Assembly: GCA_012744475.1 (NCBI GenBank)
Contig: JAAYBV010000016.1
Coordinates: forward strand, 1-34,641
Length of the DNA: 34,641 bases
From: Phycisphaerae bacterium
GTDB taxonomy: Bacteria; Planctomycetota; Phycisphaerae; Sedimentisphaerales; Anaerobacaceae
Direction: 5' to 3'
Shown here: positions 16,457-24,731 of the stretch, piece after piece
How the letters are laid out: every line of letters starts with the position of its first letter
Position numbering within the stretch: the first letter of the stretch is position 1
Notes under the pieces: generated by a model
The model's database searches: none
What the model saw: the letters and a program-made list of their open reading frames with translations, nothing else
What the model was told of the DNA's origin: nothing
Program-made: the position numbers and the translations under genes

Positions 16457-17776
16457 ATGACACGTGACCAGATGAGTCGACGTCAGTTCATCAAGGCCGG
16501 CGCAGGTCTTGTCGCAGGCCCGATGCTGGCAGTGCGTGGTTCATCACACGACCCACAGGCAGACTGGCTGAGACTGCATCGAGACCCGGTTTATGGGATG
16601 ATCTCGGGCGGGCCCGATCTGGACCACATTCTCTCGCTGTTTCCCCGTCCGAGGGGTGAGGCCGCCTTCGACGCGGCGCTGATCGCGGAGAACATCGAGA
16701 AGCTCCGCACCCGTCCGGCGGTCGACACGGGACACCCCTTCCTCGACCTGTCCGTCAAGACCGCCCTGGCCCACATCGACGCGACGTTCCAGGGCGACCA
16801 TCCCAAGTACGGCGTCGGCACGTACGCACGTACCGAACACGACGGGTTCCCGCCGACGATCATCGCAGCGGTCGACGCCCTGTCGGCGTGGGGCATGGAC
16901 GGCCGCGCCGCCCGACTGTTCGGGTACTGGCTGGGCCGCTTCGTGCGAGAGGATGGAACCATCGACTATTATGGCCCATCCATAAGCGAGTACGGCCAAT
17001 TGCTCCACACCGCGGCCCTGCTGGAGGAACGGTCCGGCACGGCGGGCTGGTGGTCCGATGGATTCAAGGCTCTGGATGCCATTGCCGAGTACCTTCTCGC
17101 GCTTCGCGCCGGCGCGGAGAAGGAGGACGGACTGATTTCCGGGTCCCCCGAAGCCGACACGCGTGAGGACGTCGGCAAGTACTTCCACAACAACGGATGG
17201 GTCGTCAAAGGGCTTCGGCGATGGGCCGACCTGTGTGAGCGGCAGAAGGCATCCCCTTCCACCGCGGTCTCGACCGCTCGGCAGGTCGCTGGCGGACTGG
17301 CCGGGGACACTCTCGAAGCCATCCACAGGACGTGGCCTGCCGACCCCAGGGATTTCTGGCTGCCGGCGCAGGTGAAGACCTCGGAGCGGCCGGCCTCTCT
17401 GACCGCGACCATCGAAGCGTCGTATACGAACTACCGCTATTGGCCGGAACTGCTGTCGAGCGGCCTGCTGCCTGCCGAGATGGCCAATCGGATCGTCGAG
17501 GCACGCCTGTCGGGAGGCGGTCAGTTCTGCGGGATGACGCGATTCGCCGACCACCTGGACGACTGGCCTCTGGCGGACCACCTTTACGGCCTGTGGTCTC
17601 TTGGTCGCAAGGACGACTTCCTGCTGAGTCTCTATGGACACGTCGCCTATCACCAGGTTGAAGGCCATCTGACCGCCTACGAACAGATCTCCTTTCCGCC
17701 GGGCAAGCGGGTCGCCGACTACTGCCTGCCCTGCCAACTCGTGGCCGCCCGCGCCGCTCGCCTGCTGGTCCAATAG
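16457..17776 (+). CDS. Tat-exported putative six-hairpin glycosidase-like protein
   Basis: The 439-residue product begins with a twin-arginine signal (SRRQFIKAGAGLVAGPMLAV). The mature part is helical and rich in aromatic residues (YARTEHDGFPPTIIAAVDALSAWG, LFGYWLGRFVREDGTIDYYGPSISEYGQ, WLPAQVKTSERPASLTATIE). It resembles alpha/alpha-toroid enzymes such as GH or polysaccharide lyase six-hairpin families. I cannot assign a family number or identify the catalytic residues with certainty. AGGAG lies 8 nt before the ATG at 16457, which is 29 nt after the SGNH stop, so the two are probably cotranscribed. The context suggests glycan degradation. Confidence 0.7.
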   Translation: MTRDQMSRRQFIKAGAGLVAGPMLAVRGSSHDPQADWLRLHRDPVYGMISGGPDLDHILSLFPRPRGEAAFDAALIAENIEKLRTRPAVDTGHPFLDLSVKTALAHIDATFQGDHPKYGVGTYARTEHDGFPPTIIAAVDALSAWGMDGRAARLFGYWLGRFVREDGTIDYYGPSISEYGQLLHTAALLEERSGTAGWWSDGFKALDAIAEYLLALRAGAEKEDGLISGSPEADTREDVGKYFHNNGWVVKGLRRWADLCERQKASPSTAVSTARQVAGGLAGDTLEAIHRTWPADPRDFWLPAQVKTSERPASLTATIEASYTNYRYWPELLSSGLLPAEMANRIVEARLSGGGQFCGMTRFADHLDDWPLADHLYGLWSLGRKDDFLLSLYGHVAYHQVEGHLTAYEQISFPPGKRVADYCLPCQLVAARAARLLVQ

Positions 17777-17850
17777 ACGCACGAGCCACAGGAGCAAGAC
17801 GTCCTGCGATCGATTGAGAGAACAAGAACATGAGCCAAGGGAGGCGTACT

Positions 17851-18453
17851 ATGAACAAGGCGATCATGTGTCTGCTGTCGCTATCACTTGCGATGGTGTG
17901 TTCCTCCTGCAAGCAGAAGGCCCCGCAGACGGCAGAACCCCCCTCCGCCTCGGCCAGTCCGGTCTACCAATTCGAGTTGAACGATATCGACGGGGTCCCT
18001 GTGAAACTGGAGGCCTACCGCGGCAAGGTGCTGCTGCTGGTCAACGTCGCCAGCAAGTGCGGCTATACGCCTCAGTACGCCGGGCTGGAACAGCTCTACC
18101 AGAGGTATCGGACCGAGGGGCTGGTCGTGCTGGGCTTTCCCGCCAACAATTTCGGCTCCCAGGAGCCGGGCACCGAAGACGAAATCAAGGCGTTCTGCAC
18201 CACGAACTACCACGTCACCTTCCCCATGTTCGCCAAGATCTCCGTCAAGGGCGACGACATCCACCCCCTCTACAAATTCCTGACGGAGGCGGCCCCGACG
18301 CAGAGCGGCAGTGCCGGACCGGTCACGTGGAACTTCAACAAGTTCCTGATCGGGCGCGACGGCAGCGTGGTCGGCCGGTATGATTCGAAGGTCGAGCCGC
18401 TCAGTCCTGAGCTTACGGGTGAAATCACGAAAGCGCTCGCGGAGGCGAGCTGA
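17851..18453 (+). CDS. Exported glutathione peroxidase family protein (Cys type)
   Basis: This thiol peroxidase reduces hydroperoxides. The catalytic set of the family is present: Cys70 in NVASKCGYTPQY, Gln104 in NNFGSQEPG, and Trp160-Asn161 in TWNFNKFLIG. Cys116 in FCTTNYHVTFP sits where the resolving cysteine lies in thioredoxin-dependent members, so thioredoxin rather than glutathione is the likelier reductant. A hydrophobic leader ends in VCSSC (Cys20), so it may be a lipoprotein, though the lipobox is not ideal. The start is fixed by AGGGAGG at 17838-17844, 6 nt before the ATG at 17851; an ATG at 17830 is rejected. It follows the glycan genes by 74 bp but has no obvious functional tie to them. 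Confidence 0.9.
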   Translation: MNKAIMCLLSLSLAMVCSSCKQKAPQTAEPPSASASPVYQFELNDIDGVPVKLEAYRGKVLLLVNVASKCGYTPQYAGLEQLYQRYRTEGLVVLGFPANNFGSQEPGTEDEIKAFCTTNYHVTFPMFAKISVKGDDIHPLYKFLTEAAPTQSGSAGPVTWNFNKFLIGRDGSVVGRYDSKVEPLSPELTGEITKALAEAS

Positions 18454-18479
18454 TGGAAGTGAATCGCGCAGCCCTCGCG

Positions 18480-18551
18480 TTAATCCCTGCCGTAGGCAAG
18501 GAGAACCGTCAGAAGCACCGCGATTTCCAGAATAATCAGCACGAGGTTCAT
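18480..18551 (-). CDS. Possible 23-residue membrane peptide
   Basis: A 24-codon frame (ATG at 18551, TAA at 18480) encodes a peptide that is almost one hydrophobic helix: MNLVLIILEIAVLLTVLLAY with a short polar tail GRD. AGGA lies 7 nt before the ATG, which is good ribosome-site spacing. It is 85 bp downstream of the larger minus-strand gene and could be on its mRNA. Size, composition and RBS suggest a real small membrane protein. I do not recognise a family, and chance cannot be excluded without homologues. Confidence 0.5.
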   Translation of the reverse strand: MNLVLIILEIAVLLTVLLAYGRD

Positions 18552-18636
18552 AGCCACGTCCTTGATTGGAGTTCTTCAGCCGTAGCTATAAGGCACACCA
18601 CACCGCATGAGTAACAGTCGCGAAGGAATTCACACC

Positions 18637-20805
18637 CTACTCATCAAAGAGTACTACGATCCGCTCTCGCAGATTGTTCTCCCTTGGCTCGCAGAATCGA
18701 ACGATACCCTTCTTGTCGATCAGGAAAGAGACCGGCCGCTCGTGGACCTGGTACAACCAGTGCGTCGCTCCGGCTGTCACGCCGGGGGGCCGCCCAGGGG
18801 GCATCAGATCGGCCACCAGGTCGGGATCCGAATCGAGAACCCCGGCGATGGACGCCCCTTCAAAGAGGCTTGTCAGGTGGGTCGTGACCAGATCCGCCGC
18901 CACAGGATTGCCGCCGGGCAGATGATCGTAGATCGCTATGACCAGCAACCCGTTTGGGCCGAACTCCGTCAGAAGACTGCGTATCGTCGCCAGACCTGGA
19001 TCGCGATCCATCGTGAAGTTGCGAAACGTCAGCAGCACGACCCGCCCCCGGGCCTCCTTGAGGGTGATCGGCGAGTGATTGAACCACGTATCGGCAACCA
19101 GTGGAGGCGCTTCCTGCCCCAGGGCCCCCCAGCCTTGGGGGACAAGCTGGAAATCACAGGCATAGTCGTCGGCAGTAGTCGCCCGAGACCATGTGCCGTA
19201 GGAAGGCACCTCGATCGTGATGGTAATAGATCGATCGGTTGGCATGTCCGTCAGCGTATAGCAGCCGTCTGCGTCAGTGACGAGGTTCTGGCTGGCCCGT
19301 CCTATTCCCACTCTAATGGCGCGATTGGCCACCGGCAAATCCTGCTCGTCCGTGATCCGCCCCCGAACGATGCCCGAGCCCGGCCGGCTGCCGGTCAGCA
19401 CGATCTCGCCGGCGTCGGCGACGTCGGCTGCCTTCAGATCGAGAGACACCGAACGGCCGCTGACCGTGCCAAGGAAGGCCATGGCTCTGACCCTTGGCCC
19501 CACCGAGACGCCCTGCAACTGGAAGCATCCGTCGTCGTCGGTGGTCGCGGCAAGGAGCGGGTCTGGCAGCCCGGCCCAGCGGTTGTCGAGCATCAGGGTT
19601 TCCAGGCTCACGCGGGCGCCGGGCACAGGCTTGCGATCCACGCCAACCGCGCGACCGACAATCGTTGCGCCAGGCTCCAGAATGAGCGAGATTTCAGTAT
19701 TCCGAGCATCCTTACGCCAGATGAACCGTCGGCCGAGCAGACCCGATGCATCACAGGCGCTGCCAAGCAGACCACCCGGCGGCTGGAACGTCGGCTCCGG
19801 GAGAGAGAACCACGCCGCTGGTTCGGCATTCGGATCGGAAGCCACCCCCTCCAGTGTGACCAGCCCAGGAACGGGATGCCCCTCCAAGTCCACCAGGGCG
19901 ATATCAATCAGGTCTGTCTCCGGCTCGCGTTGGGGCACCAGCAATTCCACGCTCACTGGCGATCCGGGCGCTCTGACGTTGATGAGTCTGGGCGAAACCT
20001 CGATCGACTGCCCCTGGTCCCACGCGGGCGCGTAGACGCGGTACGAACCAGCCGCCACGCTGAATTCACAAGCGCCCTGACCATCGGTCTTCCCGGTGGC
20101 GGCCGCCGGCCCCCGCGTGGACTCGACCACGACGGAGTATGCCTGCACAGGCCGATGGTCCAGATCACCCAAGGCCCGGACAGTGACCGTCGTTTCCGAA
20201 CCCAGGGCCAGGACGACCTCTTCCGACGCGGCCTTCGGGCTGACGTCCACAAGCACGCCGTGACAGAGAATCCGATGCCGAGCCACCGAATCCACCACAG
20301 TCACCGCGTAGAGACCCGCGTCCAGCCCGGTGCACTCGAAACGACCCGCGTCATCGATCGCGCAGGCTCGCTCGTACCCGGGCCCCTGGACACGAACGCG
20401 CAGCATCTCAATCAGTTCCATGCTCTGGACATACGGCGTCCCATCCGGGCGGAGCACCGTGCCTCGAATCGTGCCACCAAGCCTTGAGGCCGGGCCGACA
20501 TTCGAGGCTGCGCGAATGGATCGGATCAACTCGGAATCCGCGGCGGTGCGCTCCGGATGATTTGGCTCGCGAACGACCGTCTGATTTGTGTCGGCAACAC
20601 GCGCGACCGGCTCGGATGATTTCCCATCCCGCCAGGTCGGTACATCGGGAGATGGGACACTGCACGGATCGACAGAGATGACGGCAGGATCGGACTGCGT
20701 CGGCCGCCGAGTTCCCCTGGACGGACGGAGAGCAAATATGCCGGCAACAACTGCGGCCAAGGCCACCGCTGCCAGACCAAATGAGATTCTCTGCCGCCTG
20801 TTCAC
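18637..20805 (-). CDS. Membrane-anchored carboxypeptidase-regulatory-repeat protein with redoxin-like C-terminus
   Basis: The 722-residue product has an N-terminal membrane anchor (residues 8-26, SFGLAAVALAAVVAGIFAL). Several transthyretin-like carboxypeptidase regulatory modules follow (GGTIRGTVLRPDGTPY near 110, GATIVGRAVGVDRKPVPGARV near 380, SGIVRGRITDEQDLPVANRAI near 475). Residues 563-722 resemble an AhpC/TSA-TlpA redoxin fold (GQEAPPLVADTWF, LKEARGRVVLLTFRNFT, PVSFLIDKKGIVRF). The position of the CxxC motif reads FTMDRDPG, so the domain has no catalytic cysteines. Similar repeat proteins occur with sigma factors in planctomycetes. The start is a GTG at 20805 preceded by GAGG. No enzymatic role can be claimed; it most likely displays on the outer face of the membrane. 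Confidence 0.85.
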   Translation of the reverse strand: MNRRQRISFGLAAVALAAVVAGIFALRPSRGTRRPTQSDPAVISVDPCSVPSPDVPTWRDGKSSEPVARVADTNQTVVREPNHPERTAADSELIRSIRAASNVGPASRLGGTIRGTVLRPDGTPYVQSMELIEMLRVRVQGPGYERACAIDDAGRFECTGLDAGLYAVTVVDSVARHRILCHGVLVDVSPKAASEEVVLALGSETTVTVRALGDLDHRPVQAYSVVVESTRGPAAATGKTDGQGACEFSVAAGSYRVYAPAWDQGQSIEVSPRLINVRAPGSPVSVELLVPQREPETDLIDIALVDLEGHPVPGLVTLEGVASDPNAEPAAWFSLPEPTFQPPGGLLGSACDASGLLGRRFIWRKDARNTEISLILEPGATIVGRAVGVDRKPVPGARVSLETLMLDNRWAGLPDPLLAATTDDDGCFQLQGVSVGPRVRAMAFLGTVSGRSVSLDLKAADVADAGEIVLTGSRPGSGIVRGRITDEQDLPVANRAIRVGIGRASQNLVTDADGCYTLTDMPTDRSITITIEVPSYGTWSRATTADDYACDFQLVPQGWGALGQEAPPLVADTWFNHSPITLKEARGRVVLLTFRNFTMDRDPGLATIRSLLTEFGPNGLLVIAIYDHLPGGNPVAADLVTTHLTSLFEGASIAGVLDSDPDLVADLMPPGRPPGVTAGATHWLYQVHERPVSFLIDKKGIVRFCEPRENNLRERIVVLFDE

Positions 20806-20973
20806 TGATTGTCCTCAACATCCACCACCCCAGTCTCCAGTTCGGCCGCTACGCCGGGGCGGGCCAAATCAGAAGTCGCTTGAACGATCCACACCTTCCC
20901 TATACTATCAGAACCGAACTGATTCATCAAAGGCACGCCATCGGGGCGCAGTGGAAGACAACGCATTCCGGCC

Positions 20974-21822
20974 ATGGAGCGGCGGAAGGTGAACGCACAA
21001 GTCCAGCACAAATCGAATCGCTCATGGCGGGATCGCCTGTTCGAGATCATCTTCGAGGCGGACACCCCCGCCGGCAAGTGGTTCGACATCGCGCTGATCG
21101 TCGTGATCCTGCTCAGCGTTCTGGTGGTCATGCTCGACAGTGTCGCGTCCATTCGGGCCGAGTATGGCCGCTGGCTCTACGGTCTCGAATGGCTCTTCAC
21201 GATCCTCTTCACCATCGAGTACATTCTGCGCCTGCTCTGCGTCGGAAAGCCCGTTCGCTATGCAGTAAGCTTCTTCGGCATCGTGGACCTGATGGCGATC
21301 CTGCCGACGTATCTGAGCCTGGTGGTGTTCGGCACCCGCTATCTGGCGGTCGTCCGCATCCTCCGCGTGCTGCGCGTTTTCCGAATCCTCAAGCTCGGCC
21401 ATCACACGAAAGAGGCGCGCATCCTCAAGGCCGCCTTCTACGCCGGTAGGCGAAGGATTCTCGTGTTCCTCAGCTTTGTGCTGACGCTGGTCGTCATCAT
21501 CGGCTCGCTGATGTACGTAATCGAAGGCTCCGCCAACAGCGGCTTCTCCAGCATCCCCCAGAGCGTATACTGGGCGATCGTAACTCTGACGACAGTCGGG
21601 TACGGCGACATCTCCCCTCAGACACCTCTGGGCCAGTTCCTCGCGTCGCTCGTGATGATCCTGGGCTATTCGATCATCGCGGTTCCGGCCGGCATCGTCA
21701 CGGTCGAGTGGTCGCGAGCGAGCATGCGGCAACTACCCAACACTCAGGCCTGTCCCAACTGCAGCGCCGAGGGCCACGACACGGACGCCAGGCACTGCAA
21801 GTTCTGCGGCGCCAAGCTCTAA
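20974..21822 (+). CDS. Voltage-gated potassium-channel-like ion transporter with C-terminal zinc ribbon
   Basis: This 282-residue six-helix channel subunit carries an S4-like voltage sensor with arginine at every third position (VRILRVLRVFRILKLG), the pore helix and selectivity filter TTVGYGD (Thr207-Asp212), and a final S6 helix (LVMILGYSIIAVPAGIVTV). Potassium selectivity is inferred from the filter. The last 23 residues are a four-cysteine zinc ribbon (Cys260, Cys263, Cys275, Cys278; CPNCSAEG and HCKFCGAKL), a cytoplasmic addition. No clear ribosome site precedes the ATG at 20974; a GTG at 20989 with GGAGCGG upstream is an alternative start. Its 5' region is divergent from the gene at 18637-20805. 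Confidence 0.9.
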   Translation: MERRKVNAQVQHKSNRSWRDRLFEIIFEADTPAGKWFDIALIVVILLSVLVVMLDSVASIRAEYGRWLYGLEWLFTILFTIEYILRLLCVGKPVRYAVSFFGIVDLMAILPTYLSLVVFGTRYLAVVRILRVLRVFRILKLGHHTKEARILKAAFYAGRRRILVFLSFVLTLVVIIGSLMYVIEGSANSGFSSIPQSVYWAIVTLTTVGYGDISPQTPLGQFLASLVMILGYSIIAVPAGIVTVEWSRASMRQLPNTQACPNCSAEGHDTDARHCKFCGAKL

Positions 21823-21939
21823 CACCGGCCCTGCCTTGGCCCTCAGATCGCGGGCGGCGTCACCGGAGGCGGGCCACTTGCGCCGCGAGAAACCGTTGGA
21901 AGCATCCGCCGCCCCGTTACCACCGTACGTCGAACTGCC

Positions 21940-21958
21940 TCTATCAATTGGAGATAGA
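21940..21958. repeat. Short inverted repeat upstream of the beta-barrel gene
   Basis: TCTATC (21940-21945) and GATAGA (21953-21958) flank a 7-nt spacer, about 50 bp before the ATG at 22007. It could be an operator, but no clear promoter hexamers surround it. Confidence 0.25.
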
Positions 21959-22006
21959 ATCAGTTACGATTGAGCGCGTGGAGTCTTTTGAAGGAGGTCA
22001 GTAGAG

Positions 22007-22699
22007 ATGAAATCGACGAGATCAGCCGGCAGACAACAGCGGACAACGGTAGCCTGGAAAGGCATCGTAATACTCTTGGGGATAACGAGTTGCGCCTTGG
22101 CTGGCAACGGTCCGGGCGTCGCCTTCAAGGTGGGCGTCCAGACCTTCGAAAGCCCCGTGAGCCTGGAGGACACCACGCGGACCCGGTACGAGATGGAACT
22201 GGCCAGTCAGCTTTTCGCCAACGACCGTCTCGATTTCGCTCTGTCGGTCGGTGGTTCCTCGCTCGGCGAACACAAGGACGCAGACAGTGGCGTCTTCGAA
22301 GACGACGCCGTGTGGGAGCTGTACTCGACCGACGAACTGAGCCTGATCGACATCCGGCTGGCCGCCCGGCTGCACCCTCTTGGCCAGGAAGGCCCGATCC
22401 GACCCTACCTCGGCGCCGGCGTAGGCTACTTCTGGTTCCTCGACTCCTGGAAGGACAGGTACTACGAGACGATCGAGGATCCGGATTTCCCCGGCACCTA
22501 CATCACCTTCGAGGACCGCGACGAGGACACTGAGACACTGGGAGACGGATTCTTTCCGTTCGTCATGGCCGGCGTGAACGTGGCGATCCACGATAACGCC
22601 GAGCTGCTGTTCGAGTTCCAGTACGACATCGAGAAAGAGGACTCGGGCTTCGACTTCGGCGGTCCGATCTATATGTTCGGGGCGCGCTTCCGCTTCTGA
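22007..22699 (+). CDS. Outer-membrane beta-barrel protein
   Basis: The 230-residue product has a positively charged N-terminus and hydrophobic core (WKGIVILLGITSCALAG), cleaved probably near residue 33. The mature part shows alternating beta strands typical of 8-strand porin-like or OmpW/OmpA-type barrels (AFKVGVQTF, LDFALSVGG, IDIRLAARLHPL, IRPYLGAGVGYFWF, FPFVMAGVNVAI, AELLFEFQYDIE). It ends in the aromatic outer-membrane signature YMFGARFRF. The loop regions are very acidic (EDRDEDTETLGDG). AAGGAGGT lies 10-12 nt before the ATG. Function is unknown. A strong bidirectional hairpin follows its stop. Confidence 0.8.
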   Translation: MKSTRSAGRQQRTTVAWKGIVILLGITSCALAGNGPGVAFKVGVQTFESPVSLEDTTRTRYEMELASQLFANDRLDFALSVGGSSLGEHKDADSGVFEDDAVWELYSTDELSLIDIRLAARLHPLGQEGPIRPYLGAGVGYFWFLDSWKDRYYETIEDPDFPGTYITFEDRDEDTETLGDGFFPFVMAGVNVAIHDNAELLFEFQYDIEKEDSGFDFGGPIYMFGARFRF

Positions 22700-22734
22700 T
22701 CCCCAAGCCCATCGGGGCTGTGGCCAAATGCAAG

Positions 22735-22768
22735 AAGGGCCCGGCCATCCATCGGACGCCGGGCCCTT
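22735..22768. terminator. Bidirectional hairpin terminator
   Basis: AAGGGCCCGGC (22735-22745) pairs perfectly with GCCGGGCCCTT (22758-22768) around a 12-nt loop. It lies between two convergent genes (stops at 22699 and 22792). No long T-tract follows on either strand, so strength is uncertain, but position and stem quality fit a shared terminator. Confidence 0.65.
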
Positions 22769-22791
22769 GCGTTCAATCACAATCCCTGCGA

Positions 22792-23805
22792 TTACTTCTG
22801 TGAGGTCTCGGCGGCGCGACGTTTGAACGTCGTCTCGCCACGCGGGCTCGAAGCCCGGTAACCGCCCGATTCGACCGTGTACTCCTTGACCTTAAAGCTG
22901 TCGTTGTCGATCTTGCTGTAGATGTGCTCCATCGTCTCTCTGGTCCCATCCGGCCGCAGCATCTCGTGCCGGTTGATGGCGCCGTCGTAGCTTTCAGACC
23001 AGGTGCTCTTCCAGGTCCCGCCCCGGTTGTCGGCGCCGAACTGTATGACCTCGTCGCCCGACGGCGCCAGCGCGATCATCCCCCAGTACTCATACCGATC
23101 GATCTTCGCCTCCACGAGCACCGCGTTCCTGTCGAGGGCCCACTTGTACTGTACGTCGATGGCCGTTCCCGCCTCGTCGTCGCGGGCCTGCCATCGGCCG
23201 ATCATGTACTCATACCCATACTGCGCCAGCAGGTCTCCGAGGGTTGTCCGATCGCTCCAGCCGGCGCCCCCGTCGGCGGCCTTTGCCTCTGATGCATCTG
23301 CCTTCTGACGCTTGTACGTCAGCGTCGCCCACGGCTCCGAGGCGCGAGAACCGCTGCTGTCGATCGGATACGCCGTGGCCTTGAACGTGTCGGCGTCGAC
23401 CCGTGTGTGAACGATCTCCATCCTGCGAGTCTCGCCATTCGGTCGCTTCTGCTCCATCCGATGGACGGCACTGCCGTATTCGTCCCGCCAGGCCCCGGTC
23501 CAGGCGCCGCCCTGGCTGTCAGCCCCGACTTGGATGATCTCCTCCCGATAGGGGATGAACATGATCATGCCCTGGTATTTCATGTCGCCGATCTGGGAAG
23601 TCGTCACGACGGCGTGCCGATCCAGCACCCACCTCAGCTCGAACGTGATCTTCTGGCCTTCCTCCGTCGTGGCGACCCACTTGCCGATCAGCCAGTCATA
23701 TCCGCCCTGGTACACCATATCGCCGAGACTGTCCTGCGCCCCGACGGGAAAGGCCAGGATCGCCGTCAGTGCCGCCGACAACAAAAGGATGCTCTTGGTC
23801 TTCAT
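22792..23805 (-). CDS. Secreted protein with two tandem DUF1579-like domains
   Basis: The 337-residue protein has a Sec signal (MKTKSILLLSAALTAILAFPVGAQ). The mature chain is two copies of the same domain, about residues 32-150 and 195-320. Shared blocks are YDWLIGKW/YEYMIGRW, RWVLDRHAVV/KWALDRNAVL, MKYQGMIMFIPY/YEYWGMIALAPS, IIQVGADSQGGAW/VIQFGADNRGGTW, and a final D-x-F-K block. This is the pattern of lipocalin-like DUF1579 proteins, which have no firm function. AAGGGAGG lies 6 nt before the ATG at 23805; no earlier start is needed. The 315-bp stretch on its 5' side (23806-24120) holds no gene; it contains the terminator of the STAS gene and a possible AT-rich -10 (TATATT, minus strand). 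Confidence 0.8.
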   Translation of the reverse strand: MKTKSILLLSAALTAILAFPVGAQDSLGDMVYQGGYDWLIGKWVATTEEGQKITFELRWVLDRHAVVTTSQIGDMKYQGMIMFIPYREEIIQVGADSQGGAWTGAWRDEYGSAVHRMEQKRPNGETRRMEIVHTRVDADTFKATAYPIDSSGSRASEPWATLTYKRQKADASEAKAADGGAGWSDRTTLGDLLAQYGYEYMIGRWQARDDEAGTAIDVQYKWALDRNAVLVEAKIDRYEYWGMIALAPSGDEVIQFGADNRGGTWKSTWSESYDGAINRHEMLRPDGTRETMEHIYSKIDNDSFKVKEYTVESGGYRASSPRGETTFKRRAAETSQK

Positions 23806-24047
23806 GGTATCCTCCCTTCTGGAATCCGATGTCTGGCTGAACCACCGCACACGCGCCGGTGGCGTTGAAGCCCGTATCAGGAAACAATCCGTGCCCACCA
23901 ATATAACAAACCGCAGCCGCTGTTGCCTTAGGGGAGCGTTTTTTTTCTCGGGCAAGTCAGGGAACAAGGAGGATCGTGAATCGTCCGCCGGGGGCTTCGG
24001 TTTTTGGCCGGGGACGCATGCGGAACGAGGCCCGTCAAGTCGAAGAC

Positions 24048-24073
24048 GAGGCCGCCTCACGCGAGACGGCCTC
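24048..24073 (-). terminator. Hairpin terminator after the STAS gene
   Basis: On the minus strand GAGGCCG (24067-24073) and CGGCCTC (24048-24054) pair, and an inner CTC/GAG extends the stem. It lies about 50 bp beyond the STAS stop. The following bases are only moderately T-rich. Confidence 0.55.
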
Positions 24074-24120
24074 ATCTCCTGCCATACCACCCGGCAAAGG
24101 GGCACATTCGAACCGAGACG

Positions 24121-24465
24121 CTACGGCTGCGCCAGCGCCAGCTCCAACCTCGCCAGCGCGGTGAATCGATCGTCGGCAAACCGCAGCACGTGGGCCAGAG
24201 CAGGCGAGGTGAACGCTTCCCTGAGACCCGGTCGGGACCCGCAGAGCACCAGTTGATGTCCCCGCGACGTCAATGCACCGTGCAACTCCAGAAGCAGGCG
24301 GCAGCTCGATCGGCCGATCCGGTCGATCTGCGAGCAGTCCACCACCACGTCGCAATCCTCTCGCTCGGAGATCAGCTCGGCCACGTCGGTCAGTTCCTCG
24401 ACCGTCTGGGGCTCGCCCGGCAGGCTGACAAGGACTACGTTTTCGGACCAGTTTTCCACGCCCAT
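24121..24465 (-). CDS. STAS domain protein (anti-sigma factor antagonist-like)
   Basis: This 114-residue single-domain protein has the STAS layout: an N-terminal strand pair (VVLVSLPGE), the helix TVEELTDVAELISE, and the central block CDVVVDCSQIDRIGRSSCRLLLELHGAL. Family members bind anti-sigma kinases and are switched by phosphorylation of a Ser in the D-S-S-G-L motif. Here that motif reads RSSCR, so Ser is kept but the flanking residues are changed. A second part (LVLCGSRPGLREAF) completes the fold. No kinase or phosphatase partner is in the window. AGGAGAG lies upstream of the ATG at 24465. It might serve a distant partner-switching system, or be a non-phosphorylated structural relative. 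Confidence 0.78.
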   Translation of the reverse strand: MGVENWSENVVLVSLPGEPQTVEELTDVAELISEREDCDVVVDCSQIDRIGRSSCRLLLELHGALTSRGHQLVLCGSRPGLREAFTSPALAHVLRFADDRFTALARLELALAQP

Positions 24466-24731
24466 GTCTGCTCTCCTTCATCCGAGATGTCGATCGCGTC
24501 GTCTTCTGCCTGCTCCGGGGCGCCGGACGTCCCCCGGCACGGATCGGGGCAGGCGGTCGCGAAGGCAACAGCCATGTCACCACTTCTTCACATCGCCCGC
24601 CTGAGGCCTCCACGATGAGAGTCGTTGACTCAAATGCATAGCCAATCGTCCCTGGATAGAGTTTCTTGCGCCCCGGGACGCCGGGAGGACTGCCGATAGA
24701 GGAAGACCGGGAGGAAAGCCACAAACGAAAA
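24466..24731. other. Intergenic stretch, no gene seen
   Basis: Between the STAS start and the rpoD terminator I see no supported gene. The only notable structure is GAGTC-GTT-GACTC at about 24620-24632, a short palindrome. The STAS promoter should lie here, but no convincing hexamer pair was found. Confidence 0.4.

Noticed and set aside
18435-18450. GCTCGC/GCGAGC hairpin at the end of the glutathione peroxidase gene
   Set aside because: It lies inside the coding sequence and is not followed by T residues.
18607-20487. Plus-strand frame of 626 codons
   Set aside because: Opposite the carboxypeptidase-repeat gene; composition is typical of antisense reading and it lacks a ribosome site.
23889-23899. 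CCGTGCCCACC, matching the core of the type A repeat
   Set aside because: Only 11 bases match and there is no second arm, so it is too short to call a copy.
23939-23946. Run of eight T on the plus strand, possible terminator tail
   Set aside because: No GC-rich stem precedes it and no plus-strand gene ends nearby.
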